Shown: positions 1 through 9,473, counted from the first letter of the stretch. The stretch is 34,246 bases of DNA from an uncultured Lachnospiraceae bacterium (GCA_910586025.1 CAJUIO010000008.1:34810-69055); one strand, 5' to 3'. Numbers and translations: made by a program. Notes: generated by a model not told the origin, from the sequence alone.

Positions 1-1928
1 TTTTCCTCCATCTCCTCTTCGGAAAGGAAGGGGGCAAGATCCTCCAAAGGAGGGGAGATCATGGTTCCGTCCGGCAGTCTTTTTGAGGAGGATTTGGGCT
101 CAAAGTTCTGGTCGCAGCTCACAAAAAACTCGCAGATGGCAGGTCCCTGTACCGCAAGCGTCCTCTCTATGGCTCCGGCAAGCCCGCTGTTATGGTATGC
201 GGCAAAATAAGGATAACCGTAAGCCTCCGCAAGCTTCTCCATCTGCGGAAAGCTCAGATCAGGCCCCTCAAAGCCGCTGTCAACTCCCACTCCCACCAGA
301 GGCTCTCCAAAGAAATTTTTCTGGCTCTGGCGGATGGAATGATATCCTCCGTTGTTAATCAGAAATATCTTGATTCCCATGCGGTGATGGATTATGGTCT
401 GAAGCTCCTGCAGATTCATCTGAATACTGCCGTCCCCGGTAAGGAGAATAATGTCTGCGCTGCTCCCGGCAAACCAGGCCCCGATAGCCGCAGGCAGATC
501 GTAGCCCATGGAGGCTATGGCTGAATTGGAGATAAATCTCTGTCCCTTTTTCATGATATAGGCATGTCCGCCCACCACGCAGGCAGACCCGTTTCCGACC
601 ACCGTGATCTGATTCTCGCAAAGCCGGCTGCCCAGCTCCTTTACTGCGGCATATACATTGACAGGCTCCTCGTCCGTGCAAGCCATGTGGCGGGGCAGAA
701 CCACGGGATATTTTTCCTTCCACATCCTGCAGGTGGCAATCCAGCTTGTCCCCTTTATCCCCTCACCGCCTCCGAACACGGGAAAAGAAATCTCTCCCTT
801 TTCCTTCTTATTCTTAAGCTCCTGAATCAAGGCCTCCATAAACACACGGGAATCCGCATGTACCGGCAGCTCCACATGAAGAGTCGGCTTTCTGAGCTCC
901 TCCCGGTCCACGTCATTCATAATCACATAGGCTTCCCTGGCCCAGGCAGGATAATTATAGCCCACCTGACGGATACTCAGACGGCTTCCCACGGAGAGCA
1001 CAAGATCGCTGTTCTGAACCGCAAAATTACCGGGACGGTCTCCCATATGTCCGGCCCGTCCCACATACAGCGAATGCTCATCCCAAATCGTATCAATACT
1101 GTTCCAACCTGTAACCACCGGAATCCCCAGAAGCTCCACAAGCTCAAGGAACTCCTCATGCCCCCCGGCAATCCGAATCCCGTTTCCCGCATTAAATACA
1201 GGTCTCTTTGCATTTTTTATTTTATCTATAATCTGAATGAGCACATCCTGACTTAAGGGCTCCGGCAGAACCTGCCTCTTTTCTCCCTTTCCCGCATAGT
1301 CCTGCGCCTGTGCGCCCGCATTCTCATCCAAACAGCCCCAGCCGGTTCCCCCGGCCTCATAATCCGCCGCATCAAATCCCGCAAGCTCCTCCTTCTCCAC
1401 AAAGGCTCCCTGGACATTCATGGGAATATCCAGCCAGCAGGGACCCGGCCGCCCGGATCTGGCAAGATAAAGCGCCTTTTCCAGACAGTAACGGATTCTG
1501 TGCGGATCTGTCACCATCTCGCAGTATTTCGTCATACATTCCACCGCCCGGCAGATATCAAACTCCTGATCCCCCAGCGCGCGGATGCCCACCCCGGACC
1601 ATCTTGCGGTGGTGTCGTACCTCACCTGCCCGGACAGGATCAGCATGGGAATGGAATCCAGCCATCCGCCCACCACGCCGGTGATAGCGTTGGTTCCCCC
1701 CGGTCCCGTGGTCACGCAGACGGCGGCGATCCGGTTCTCTATTCTCGCATAGCACTCCGCCGCAATGGCGCAGGCCTGCTCATGATGATTATAAACACAG
1801 TGAAGTCCCTTCTGATGTCCCAGGCCGTCATTCAGGTGCATGGCTCCTCCGCCCGTAACGGAAAAGACATGCCGGATTCCCTCCTCCACCAGCTTTTCGG
1901 CAATATAATTCGATACCTTGATCTTCAT
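1..1928 (-). CDS. ThDP-dependent enzyme, acetolactate synthase (IlvB)-like, 3' end outside window
   Basis: This gene encodes at least 642 residues, and its C-terminus runs off the left edge. I read it by translating the minus strand from ATG at 1928, which follows a GAGG ribosome binding site about 7 nt upstream. The N-terminal pyrimidine-binding domain shows the conserved catalytic Glu (NHHEQA, E50) and the TTGPGGTNAITGV loop. The C-terminal ThDP-binding motif starts at GDGS (residues 498-501) and ends at NN (525-526). Family members condense or decarboxylate 2-oxo acids using thiamine diphosphate. Variants of this shape also occur in surface-polysaccharide clusters, for example YerE-type enzymes that add two carbons to a keto-sugar. 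No small regulatory subunit (IlvN) is visible and the neighbours are envelope genes. I therefore infer a sugar or envelope role rather than branched-chain amino acid synthesis, but the substrate cannot be read from the sequence. Confidence 0.88.
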   Translation of the reverse strand, partial: MKIKVSNYIAEKLVEEGIRHVFSVTGGGAMHLNDGLGHQKGLHCVYNHHEQACAIAAECYARIENRIAAVCVTTGPGGTNAITGVVGGWLDSIPMLILSGQVRYDTTARWSGVGIRALGDQEFDICRAVECMTKYCEMVTDPHRIRYCLEKALYLARSGRPGPCWLDIPMNVQGAFVEKEELAGFDAADYEAGGTGWGCLDENAGAQAQDYAGKGEKRQVLPEPLSQDVLIQIIDKIKNAKRPVFNAGNGIRIAGGHEEFLELVELLGIPVVTGWNSIDTIWDEHSLYVGRAGHMGDRPGNFAVQNSDLVLSVGSRLSIRQVGYNYPAWAREAYVIMNDVDREELRKPTLHVELPVHADSRVFMEALIQELKNKKEKGEISFPVFGGGEGIKGTSWIATCRMWKEKYPVVLPRHMACTDEEPVNVYAAVKELGSRLCENQITVVGNGSACVVGGHAYIMKKGQRFISNSAIASMGYDLPAAIGAWFAGSSADIILLTGDGSIQMNLQELQTIIHHRMGIKIFLINNGGYHSIRQSQKNFFGEPLVGVGVDSGFEGPDLSFPQMEKLAEAYGYPYFAAYHNSGLAGAIERTLAVQGPAICEFFVSCDQNFEPKSSSKRLPDGTMISPPLEDLAPFLSEEEMEE

Positions 1929-1962
1929 GCTCCATCCTCATTGCTTTCCATATATTTAAGCT

Positions 1963-1992
1963 ATTGTACCACAATCAGGGTGTGTTATACAA
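1963..1992 (-). promoter_or_regulatory. Putative sigma-A promoter of the ThDP enzyme gene
   Basis: On the minus strand a -35 box TTGTAT (1987-1992) is separated by 18 bp from a -10 box TACAAT (1963-1968). It lies in the 84-nt gap upstream of the ATG at 1928. Each box differs from consensus by one or two bases. I see no terminator for the upstream gene in this gap, so read-through is also possible. Confidence 0.5.
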
Positions 1993-2012
1993 TAAGGGAG
2001 ATTTCCATATGT

Positions 2013-4616
2013 CTACTCTCTCACCAGATATATCTGATCGTTGGGAATCCTGGCGGTGGCACGGTAGGGTCTCGCCGCAGATTCAAACAAAATATACATT
2101 CCTCTGCCTGTCATCTGGATCTGCTCCACTCCCTCAGGAAGCGTGCGGCTCTCCATGGGCTGCGCATACTCCGCAGTCTGTTCGTCATACACAAAGCTGA
2201 GCAGACAGCTGTCCTGTGTCTGATAGCCCTGGCTTAAAAGCATATATTTCACACCGGACGGCGCATCCGTCTTAAACGTGATCCCCTGTATCCTCTGAGG
2301 AATAGATACTGCAGACAGCAATACGGGACTGCCGGGATCCGAAATATCATACCGGTTCAGCACACCCGCCGCACCGTCCACGTAAGAACCCACATAGAGA
2401 TCCGCACCGTCGCAGGTAAGGAAAGACGCAACCCTGGAACCATTGTGATTTACCAGTCCCGCATCAAAGCTGATCTGAATCTCTCCCTGATAGGTTTCCT
2501 CCAGAATATCCTTCCAGGAGAGCGCATAAACCATTCCCTCCGGTCCCGTGACCCAAATCAGGTCATGAGCCCCGTCATACGAAATGCCGCCGGTATGCGC
2601 CTTAAATCCCAGATCCACTATCCGCAGCAGCTTTCCCTGCATGTTCATCAAAAACAGCACACTGTTATATTCCCCGGATTTGCTGTAGGCAGAGACCGCA
2701 AGTACGGTTCCCGCTTTGGTAAATCCCTGCACCACGAAGTCTCCACAGTTCTCCGGGAGATTTCCGCCGTAAAGTCCCGGAAGCGTGACACTGCCCTGGA
2801 AATTTTCCGCCAGATAGCTGTACTCGGGCCGTAGAATTACCCTGGCAAGTCCGGGATGGTTCGTCACGATCCCATCCGCTCCCATATCTCTCAGCGCCGT
2901 CATGGAAGCAGGCTCATTGGCCGTCCAGACAAAAGCCTGGCTCCCGGCCCTATGGGCCGCCTCGATCATGGAGGGAGTGACCGCCTCCAGATGGAATCCA
3001 TAGTAATCAGCCGGATATTCTGAAACGACTCCGGGATCCGCCCCGGTGGTATTATAAAGAATCTGAAGGGATGCGTCCAGTTCCTTTAAATGTGTCAGGT
3101 AGGAATAGTTGAAGGAGGCAAAAATACACTGCGCAGTCATTCCGCGCTCTGCCACCGCCTCAAGAACCGCCTCCTCAAATCCCGGCCTCTCTCCCATATC
3201 CTTAAGCTCAAGGTAAATTCTTCCGCCATGCCCGGCAGTCAAATCCAGCGCCTGGTCCAGAGTGGGAATCCTCTCTCCCGCAAAAGAAGCATCGAACCAG
3301 CTCCCGGCATCCAGCAAAAGCAGTTCCTCATAAGTATAATCGGCAATCGTCCCCTCCGCACCCGTGATCCGGCTCAGACTGTCATCATGAAATACCACCG
3401 CCTCTCCGTCTCTGGTCATCTGCACATCCAGCTCGATATAGTCCGCACCGATATCAAAGGCACCCTCAAAGGAAGCAAGCGTATTTTCCGGGAACTGCGA
3501 GGAGTAGCCCCTGTGGGCAATGATAGCCGGAAGAAGGACATCCGTCTTATCTTCACTCGATGGAGCTTCACTTTCCGCCGCTTCCTGTACAGGCTCCTGC
3601 GTTTGGGCTTCCTGCGTCTTTGCCGCCTCCTTCACAGTATCGGCGGTTTCGGCCGTCTGAGCCGCCGCATGTATTCTGCGGGTCTGCCATCCGGAAAATA
3701 CAAGAACCGTCAGTATCCCGCAGGCCGCAAGCAGTATCCCGGCTTTATACCGCTCCCTCCGGGAAAAAAAGAAGGGATAGCCTGCCATGATAAAAACCGC
3801 AAGACAGAAGGAAGTAAAAAATCCCGCATACTTTGCCTCCATCATAAGGCGCAGCGCCGCCGGCAGTACCTGCTGGAGAAACAGAACACCCATACCTCCC
3901 ATGAAAAAGCGCATTATTTTCTCCGGCCAGGTTCCCTCGTCTTGAAAGGAGACAAAACGTCTCTCCAAAACCCATCCAATCCAGAATCCCATTCCCGCCC
4001 CGGCGTTGGAAAGGCATCCTGCCCACAGCATGGGAAAGAAACAGACCCCGCAGCCTGCCGCCGCAAGAATAAGATCCCTGTTTCCGCCGCCCTCTACCCA
4101 GGCCAGAAGCTTCTCGATAAGAAAAATCAGAACAGCGCCAGCCGCCAGCGCCGCCAGAACATCCTGGGGCGTATGCACGCCCAGAAAATTCCTGGAAAAG
4201 GAAATCAGGGCAAGTATCAAAAAGCACGCTCCCGCAAGAAGCCGCTCCTTCCCCTTAAGGCAAAAGGCTCCAAGAGCTCCCCACACCGCCGCCGCTCTCT
4301 GGGTATGGCCGCTTGGAAAGGAATAACCTCCCGCCCCGGAAAGCGCCTGTGACACCGGAAGAATCCTCCCGTCCCGGATCCAGGGCCGTTCCACCCGGCA
4401 TTTCCACTTGACAAACTGATTCAGAGTACAGGCAACGGACACATTGAGCGCCATGCGCTGTCCCGCCCGCTTGTCCACACACCAGTAAATAAAGGCAAGC
4501 AGGAGAAAGGTGAGGGGCTGCTCTCCCAGAGCCGTTATACCAAGAAAAAAGGAGTCCAGGACGCAGCCTGCGGCCTCCCGGAAATTTTGTAGAAAGAGGA
4601 GATATTGTATGTCCAT
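2013..4616 (-). CDS. PAP2 phosphatase / glycerophosphodiester phosphodiesterase fusion with propeller-like C-terminus
   Basis: This is an 867-residue fusion. Residues 1-170 form a membrane PAP2 domain with all three motifs: K70-x6-RP, PSGH (101-104) and SR-x5-H-x3-D (141-152). Several more hydrophobic segments follow, to about residue 309, then an Ala/Gln/Glu-rich linker. Residues 364-596 are a GDPD TIM barrel with HRG (368-370), E377-N378, ELD (395-397) and H410. Residues 600-867 look like beta-propeller blades ending in an LFES motif. PAP2 enzymes of this kind dephosphorylate lipid phosphates such as undecaprenyl pyrophosphate, and GDPD hydrolyses glycerophosphodiesters. A role in lipid-carrier recycling or polymer turnover outside the membrane is inferred. 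I chose ATG 4616 because AAAGG precedes it and a promoter sits at 4653-4681. The open frame continues upstream to 4784 but would run through the promoter, the terminator and the end of the next gene. Confidence 0.87.
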   Translation of the reverse strand: MDIQYLLFLQNFREAAGCVLDSFFLGITALGEQPLTFLLLAFIYWCVDKRAGQRMALNVSVACTLNQFVKWKCRVERPWIRDGRILPVSQALSGAGGYSFPSGHTQRAAAVWGALGAFCLKGKERLLAGACFLILALISFSRNFLGVHTPQDVLAALAAGAVLIFLIEKLLAWVEGGGNRDLILAAAGCGVCFFPMLWAGCLSNAGAGMGFWIGWVLERRFVSFQDEGTWPEKIMRFFMGGMGVLFLQQVLPAALRLMMEAKYAGFFTSFCLAVFIMAGYPFFFSRRERYKAGILLAACGILTVLVFSGWQTRRIHAAAQTAETADTVKEAAKTQEAQTQEPVQEAAESEAPSSEDKTDVLLPAIIAHRGYSSQFPENTLASFEGAFDIGADYIELDVQMTRDGEAVVFHDDSLSRITGAEGTIADYTYEELLLLDAGSWFDASFAGERIPTLDQALDLTAGHGGRIYLELKDMGERPGFEEAVLEAVAERGMTAQCIFASFNYSYLTHLKELDASLQILYNTTGADPGVVSEYPADYYGFHLEAVTPSMIEAAHRAGSQAFVWTANEPASMTALRDMGADGIVTNHPGLARVILRPEYSYLAENFQGSVTLPGLYGGNLPENCGDFVVQGFTKAGTVLAVSAYSKSGEYNSVLFLMNMQGKLLRIVDLGFKAHTGGISYDGAHDLIWVTGPEGMVYALSWKDILEETYQGEIQISFDAGLVNHNGSRVASFLTCDGADLYVGSYVDGAAGVLNRYDISDPGSPVLLSAVSIPQRIQGITFKTDAPSGVKYMLLSQGYQTQDSCLLSFVYDEQTAEYAQPMESRTLPEGVEQIQMTGRGMYILFESAARPYRATARIPNDQIYLVRE

Positions 4617-4652
4617 TTTTACTTTTACCTTTCTGTTAAGTATCCACAGCCT

Positions 4653-4681
4653 ATTATAGCAGACGGACAGACACCTCACAA
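4653..4681 (-). promoter_or_regulatory. Putative sigma-A promoter of the PAP2-GDPD gene
   Basis: On the minus strand TTGTGA (4676-4681) is followed after 17 bp by a perfect TATAAT (4653-4658). It sits between the upstream terminator (4701-4740) and the ATG at 4616, giving a leader of about 30 nt. Confidence 0.65.
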
Positions 4682-4700
4682 CATTTAACTCCAATAACAG

Positions 4701-4740
4701 GAAAAAGCATCCGCCGGAAAGTTCCGGCGGATGCCCTCTT
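4701..4740 (-). terminator. Rho-independent terminator of the 1535-aa SLH protein gene
   Basis: A perfect 13-bp inverted repeat (4707-4719 with 4722-4734, GC-rich, 2-nt gap) is followed on the minus strand by TTTTTC. It starts 7 nt after the stop codon. A T-run on the other side (CTTTTT) could also let it act on the plus strand. Confidence 0.9.
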
Positions 4741-4741
4741 T

Positions 4742-7700
4742 TTAATGTATATTTTTCATAAATCTTGTCAGCATTGCCGCACATTCAGCCCTAGTGGCAT
4801 TACCCTTGGGATCAAGATAATACGCACCGCCTATATTCTTTCCGTTAATCATGCCGCTGCCGACCGCCCATCGCATATAATCAAGAGCCCAGCCGCTTAC
4901 ATCAGAATTATCCGGAAATCCGCTAAGATCTGCCGAATCATCCAAAGTGTACCCCTGGGATTTGCCAAATTCATACAGCATCTTGGCAATCTGCTCCCTG
5001 GTAATGAATTCTTCCGGTTCAAAGCGGGTACCTCCATCCAGACCTCCCACAATTTTCTTGTCATAAGCCCAGATAATCGCTTGCACATAGTATTTGTCAT
5101 CCCGCACATCCGCAAAGCAGTTTTCTCCATCCACGGGCGGTTCCCCCGCCATGCGGTACAGCACCGTGGCGAACATGCCTCTGGTCAAAGATCCGTCAGG
5201 TTCAAAACGGGTGGTGCCGCTGATACCGTTCATAATCTCATTGTCATAAACATATTTAATGCTGTCATAACGCCAGTTGCCGGGATTTACCGGGACATCA
5301 CTGAAAGGCCAGTCGGAAGGCTGTGGACCCGGTGATGGTGCCGGCGGCTTCGGCGATGGTACAGGCGGCTTTGGTGATGGTGCAGGTGGATCCGGTGTAG
5401 GATCTGAACCTGTAGTAACCTTCATACTGACCTCATCCGGATCAAATCCATACTCGGACTTATCCTTTGTCAGCTGAAGAGTCCCAACCATTCCCTTTTC
5501 GTTATCAAATATGATGTTCTGCGGACCGTCTCCTGCCAGAATAAGCTTGTGGTTGGTCGAGGTGCCATTGACATATCCGGTTCCACGTCCGTCTTCCCCT
5601 TTCCGCTGGACAAGATTACCTGACAAAACCAGAGTTCCGCTACTTAATGTCGTGTTTCTCCTGGACTGGACAACGAGATCTCCTTTGACATTCAACATGC
5701 CCTTAGATCCTGTCATAATCAGGCTGCCCTCTCCTGTTTTGTAATTTTTATTATCGTCTTTGTCCATAATCAACAGGTCATTACCCACGTCCATGGTTCC
5801 TTCCCCGATGCGGAGAATTCCTGAAGACTGCATGAAATCTCCCGGCACCACAAGATGCCCGCCGCTTCCTCCTATATCCACATTGCCACTGGCCTTCACC
5901 AGACTATCCGTGCCGCCCTTTATAGTCAATTTATTGCCCTGAAGCTCCAGGCCTGTCAACTCCAATGATCCTTGAGCAGGAAGAGAGATCGTGCCATCGG
6001 CAGCAAGCTTTGCATTTAAATATCCTTTTACGGTAACATTCTGATTCTTTAATTCCAGTTGATTTAATACACTGTCCTTGCTTTCTATAGACACGGTTTG
6101 AGGACCATCTCCTGCCAGAATCAGACGGAAATCTCCATACCCATCAAACTTGTCAAAACCGCCCGCCTTCTTCTGTTCGATATTCCCCTTTACTGTCATC
6201 GTTCCCCAATAGCTGTAACGGGATGCATTGGATGATTCCATATAAAGACTGCCATTTACCGTCAGGCGGCTTGTCGATGGTTCTTTTGGGTTTGGATTAT
6301 CCATGATCAGACCACCCAAACCGACACTGTACTTTCCATCGTTACCCTTTTTCTGTATTCTGTAATCCCCGCCTATTATTACCTCTCCGCCATTCAGCTT
6401 CAGATAATCCGATGGCTGAACATAATCTCCCATAACCTCAAGACGACCTGTTTTCCCTCCCACATCAACCTTTCCCGAGGCTTCCACATCGCCATTCACT
6501 TTCAGCTCACAGCCATTCACCTTCAAACCCGTGACCACCAGGGTTCCTCCATCCGGTGTAATAGCCCCGCCGGAATACAGAGTAGGCTCAAAAGCTCCAA
6601 CTGTCGTAACGTTCCGTCCTTCGAGCTGAACATTAAGTTTATTTCTGGAATTCTTTGATATAATCTTCTGGCCATCATTTCCGTTCATAATCAGCCTGAA
6701 ATTTTCAGTACCGTTAAAGCTGTCTCTCAGATCAACATCCTTCCCTACCTTTATGGTTCCTTCCGTATAGGAGGCACCCGTTCCGGAATTCTTTACAAAA
6801 TTTCCGTCCACCTCCAGTACACTGCCTGCCCCCAGTTCAAGAACACTTCCGGTCGACAGGTCATGGTTTCCGGTTACATGCACCGTTCCTGAATTTATAT
6901 GCAGCATTCCCTGTTTCTGTATCAGATCCCCGGGAGTTGCGGTTGTTCCTACTTCCAGACTCCCACCGTCACTTATAAGAATATTACCTGGCATATCTTG
7001 TTCATTTGGATTTTGGAGAAAGCTGCCGTTAATGAATACCGTTCCCCCTTCTATATTCAGATTTCCATTGTCTTGGGAAAAAGTCCTCGTATCCTCCGAA
7101 GTTTCAATTTCCAATCTGCCGCCGTTACCTATGATGAGAGTTTCATAGCTAAAAGGAAGAGAACTGTCTATTCTGACAGTACCTGCAGATACTTTACATC
7201 CATCCTTGCAGATTAACTCTCCAGTCCCCTTCATGACCAATGTACCACTGTCTGATACTTCTATGTTGGTCCCTAAATTCAAACTGGTATTGCTATTTAT
7301 CAGGGCTTCGCAGCCATCATCAAATTTTAATGACCCCATTCCCTCAAAAGACAACGACCCACGACCTGCCACCGTTAATCCGTTCTCTATATTGAGAGTA
7401 ATTTTTTCCGCTAATTGAAATGTACTATTAGTATCACATGTATAATTTCCTACAGAAACAGTACCTTGACCAGTGACTGATGGATAATATCCGAATCCGG
7501 CATCTCCTGTCACTCGTACCGTACTATTGTCACTTAGATTGATTTTATCTGCAAAGCCCGCATCTCCATCTATTGTCAGGACGGAGTTCTCTCCTGTGAC
7601 TGTGACAACGTTAAAATCCGAACAATCACCCTCCACCCTAATCGCCGCTTTTCCGGAAGCGTTGATTGTTGCACTTCTGCCAAAGTCCACTTTTCCTGTT

Positions 7701-9349
7701 ACATGCAGTGTTCCGCCTTCGTCAAAATTTATCGGACTATTAAAGCCCGCATCTCCATCTATTGTCAGGACGGAGTTCTCTCCTGTGACCGTGACAACGT
7801 TAAAATCCGCACAATCACCCTCCACCCTAATCGCCGCTTTTCCGGAAGCATTGATTGTTGCACTTCCGCCAAAGCCCGCTTTTCCTGTTACATGCAGTGT
7901 TCCGCCTTCATTAAAATTTATCGGACTATTAAAGCTCACGTCCCCATCTAATGTCAAGACAGAATCATCTCCTGTAACCGTAACGGCTCTATATGGAGCA
8001 CAAGACCCTTCGATTCTGATTGTGCCATTACCCAACGCACTGACCGTAGTGGTGTCACGCCTCGTGGCATCCCCTGTTACCCGCAATACCGAATCTCCAC
8101 TCAAGGTAAGACCACCAGTAAAACTAGCATCTCCCTTTACAGTCAAAACAGGTCCGCTTCCCTTTAATATTACACTTCCAATCGTTCCCCCTTTATTTGC
8201 TATAATATTTGCACCTGGTCCGGTTGCGTTAATTATTGTATTAGACATAAACTGAGCTAAACCACCGTTCACCTGCAAAGTAGCACCTTCACCCATATTA
8301 ATGGTTGCCCCACTGAAATCGGCAACACCATCTATTATCAGCTTTGCATTTGGTTCCAGATTAATCGTACCTCTAAAAGAAGTAGCCTTCTCTTTGATAT
8401 TGTTATTATTCTCTATACGCAGAATGAGACCTTCCTGTATATTAATCGTTCCTTGTGATCCAAGAGTAAAGGCATTGCTTGTTGGATCCGTTTTAATATA
8501 AGATGTTGCAACATAGGATGACGCATCATAATTCTCCGTTTTTACAACATTAATAGTCCCAGAACAGGTAAACGCAGCTCTTGAAGTCAGCCTATACCGC
8601 GTTAGCGTCAATACACCTGTCGGGTTAATTCCCGTCCCCTTTTTGGCAACCGCTTCATCTATAGATATCCCATATAGTTTACCATTTGAAGAAATATATT
8701 TTTTGGATGCCGTCAAATATCCTTTCCACACAGGGGCCGGAGTGGATGACGGGGTCGCTGCAGCCCGCATCGTCCCGTCATCCATTATAGGCTCGATCCC
8801 TTCCTCGAACTCCTCCATGATTCCGGGCGTGACAAGCATATCCGGAGACAGACTCCCCTCCGGAATCTCTGTGGGCTCTGCACCGGGCGTTATTTCGGGC
8901 TCCTGCGTCGGCACACCCGCAGGCGTTACCTCCGGTATCTCCTCCGGTTTCTCTGTCGGTGTTTCCGTTGGTTCCGCTTCCGGTGTCACTAAAGGCTCTT
9001 CCTCCGGCATTTCCGTTGGCTCCGATGCCGGTGTCACTTCCGGCTCCTCCACAGGCGCATCTTCAGACTCCGTCTCAGGTGTCTTCTCCGGCTCTTCTTC
9101 CGGTGCCTGTGTAGGTTCTGTCTGAGATATTTCATCCTCCCCTGGAATTATATCCGGTGTGATATCCGCATTTTCCGTTCCTTCGCCCTCATTCTCCTCC
9201 GGCTCCTGTATCTCTCCGGTCATATCAGCCTGCCCCTCCCAAACAGGACTTGCCGATGCCGGAGACCCATCCGTTTCCGCCGCATAAACCATTACAGATG
9301 ATCCTATCATACTGACTGCCAGCAATACACAAAATAATCGCTTTTTCAT
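4742..9349 (-). CDS. Giant secreted beta-helix protein with C-terminal triple SLH anchor (1535 aa)
   Basis: A signal peptide (residues 1-24, ending VMVYAAE) is followed by a long Pro/Thr/Glu stalk (about 35-200) of EPTE/TPE-type repeats. A large Gly/Thr/Val/Asn-rich region follows (about 205-1315) with the short periodic strands of a parallel beta-helix. It contains tandem 63-residue repeats, then several modules carrying an AGDGPQ-type motif. A Pro linker with PSPKPP units leads to three SLH domains (about 1347-1535) with the signatures TRGM, TREQ and TRAE. I infer a non-covalently wall-anchored structural or adhesin-like protein; no catalytic motif is visible. AGGAGG lies 12 nt before the ATG, and the gene has its own promoter and terminator. 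It is a paralog of the gene at 9554-13051: the leaders, signal peptides, C-terminal helix modules and SLH domains all match closely. Confidence 0.92.
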   Translation of the reverse strand: MKKRLFCVLLAVSMIGSSVMVYAAETDGSPASASPVWEGQADMTGEIQEPEENEGEGTENADITPDIIPGEDEISQTEPTQAPEEEPEKTPETESEDAPVEEPEVTPASEPTEMPEEEPLVTPEAEPTETPTEKPEEIPEVTPAGVPTQEPEITPGAEPTEIPEGSLSPDMLVTPGIMEEFEEGIEPIMDDGTMRAAATPSSTPAPVWKGYLTASKKYISSNGKLYGISIDEAVAKKGTGINPTGVLTLTRYRLTSRAAFTCSGTINVVKTENYDASSYVATSYIKTDPTSNAFTLGSQGTINIQEGLILRIENNNNIKEKATSFRGTINLEPNAKLIIDGVADFSGATINMGEGATLQVNGGLAQFMSNTIINATGPGANIIANKGGTIGSVILKGSGPVLTVKGDASFTGGLTLSGDSVLRVTGDATRRDTTTVSALGNGTIRIEGSCAPYRAVTVTGDDSVLTLDGDVSFNSPINFNEGGTLHVTGKAGFGGSATINASGKAAIRVEGDCADFNVVTVTGENSVLTIDGDAGFNSPINFDEGGTLHVTGKVDFGRSATINASGKAAIRVEGDCSDFNVVTVTGENSVLTIDGDAGFADKINLSDNSTVRVTGDAGFGYYPSVTGQGTVSVGNYTCDTNSTFQLAEKITLNIENGLTVAGRGSLSFEGMGSLKFDDGCEALINSNTSLNLGTNIEVSDSGTLVMKGTGELICKDGCKVSAGTVRIDSSLPFSYETLIIGNGGRLEIETSEDTRTFSQDNGNLNIEGGTVFINGSFLQNPNEQDMPGNILISDGGSLEVGTTATPGDLIQKQGMLHINSGTVHVTGNHDLSTGSVLELGAGSVLEVDGNFVKNSGTGASYTEGTIKVGKDVDLRDSFNGTENFRLIMNGNDGQKIISKNSRNKLNVQLEGRNVTTVGAFEPTLYSGGAITPDGGTLVVTGLKVNGCELKVNGDVEASGKVDVGGKTGRLEVMGDYVQPSDYLKLNGGEVIIGGDYRIQKKGNDGKYSVGLGGLIMDNPNPKEPSTSRLTVNGSLYMESSNASRYSYWGTMTVKGNIEQKKAGGFDKFDGYGDFRLILAGDGPQTVSIESKDSVLNQLELKNQNVTVKGYLNAKLAADGTISLPAQGSLELTGLELQGNKLTIKGGTDSLVKASGNVDIGGSGGHLVVPGDFMQSSGILRIGEGTMDVGNDLLIMDKDDNKNYKTGEGSLIMTGSKGMLNVKGDLVVQSRRNTTLSSGTLVLSGNLVQRKGEDGRGTGYVNGTSTNHKLILAGDGPQNIIFDNEKGMVGTLQLTKDKSEYGFDPDEVSMKVTTGSDPTPDPPAPSPKPPVPSPKPPAPSPGPQPSDWPFSDVPVNPGNWRYDSIKYVYDNEIMNGISGTTRFEPDGSLTRGMFATVLYRMAGEPPVDGENCFADVRDDKYYVQAIIWAYDKKIVGGLDGGTRFEPEEFITREQIAKMLYEFGKSQGYTLDDSADLSGFPDNSDVSGWALDYMRWAVGSGMINGKNIGGAYYLDPKGNATRAECAAMLTRFMKNIH
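7553..8119 (-). repeat. 189-bp tandem repeat (63 residues), three copies, in the giant beta-helix gene
   Basis: Copies lie at 7553-7741, 7742-7930 and 7931-8119. I count 8 differences between the first two over 189 bp, while the third (N-terminal in the protein) is clearly diverged but keeps the 63-residue length. The unit runs from GD-A/V-x-F through TLHVTG and IRVEGDC to VTVTG-x-x-SVLT. A further partial, degraded unit lies on the C-terminal side. The in-frame unit suggests beta-helix lengthening by whole-coil duplication. Confidence 0.9.
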
Positions 9350-9393
9350 CTCTACTCACATCCTCCTGACGACAGTTGAATATATTCGCATTA

Positions 9394-9423
9394 ATTATAA
9401 CCTTCGAAATAACTTTTTGTCAA
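9394..9423 (-). promoter_or_regulatory. Consensus sigma-A promoter of the 1535-aa SLH protein gene
   Basis: On the minus strand a perfect TTGACA (9418-9423) is separated by 18 bp from a perfect TATAAT (9394-9399). The 10-bp palindrome GAATATATTC (9378-9387) covers the expected start-site region. The whole element closely matches the promoter at 13096-13125. Confidence 0.88.
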
Positions 9424-9473
9424 TAATTAGGAGGACTGCTTTTCTCATCATATTATTTTGCAGAATACAGCAT

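Noticed and set aside
2013..4784. Upstream start giving a 923-residue PAP2-GDPD protein
   Set aside because: The extra 56 codons would cross the promoter, the terminator hairpin and the end of the preceding gene. The ATG at 4616 has a ribosome binding site and a normal membrane-protein start.
7553..8119. CRISPR-like or mobile repeat array
   Set aside because: Units are 189 bp, directly adjacent without spacers, and in frame in a coding sequence; they encode beta-helix repeats.
7527..8255. Repetitive 242-residue plus-strand frame that looks like a repeat protein
   Set aside because: It is the antisense of the 189-bp repeats in the giant beta-helix gene; the minus-strand frame has signal peptide, SLH domains, promoter and terminator.
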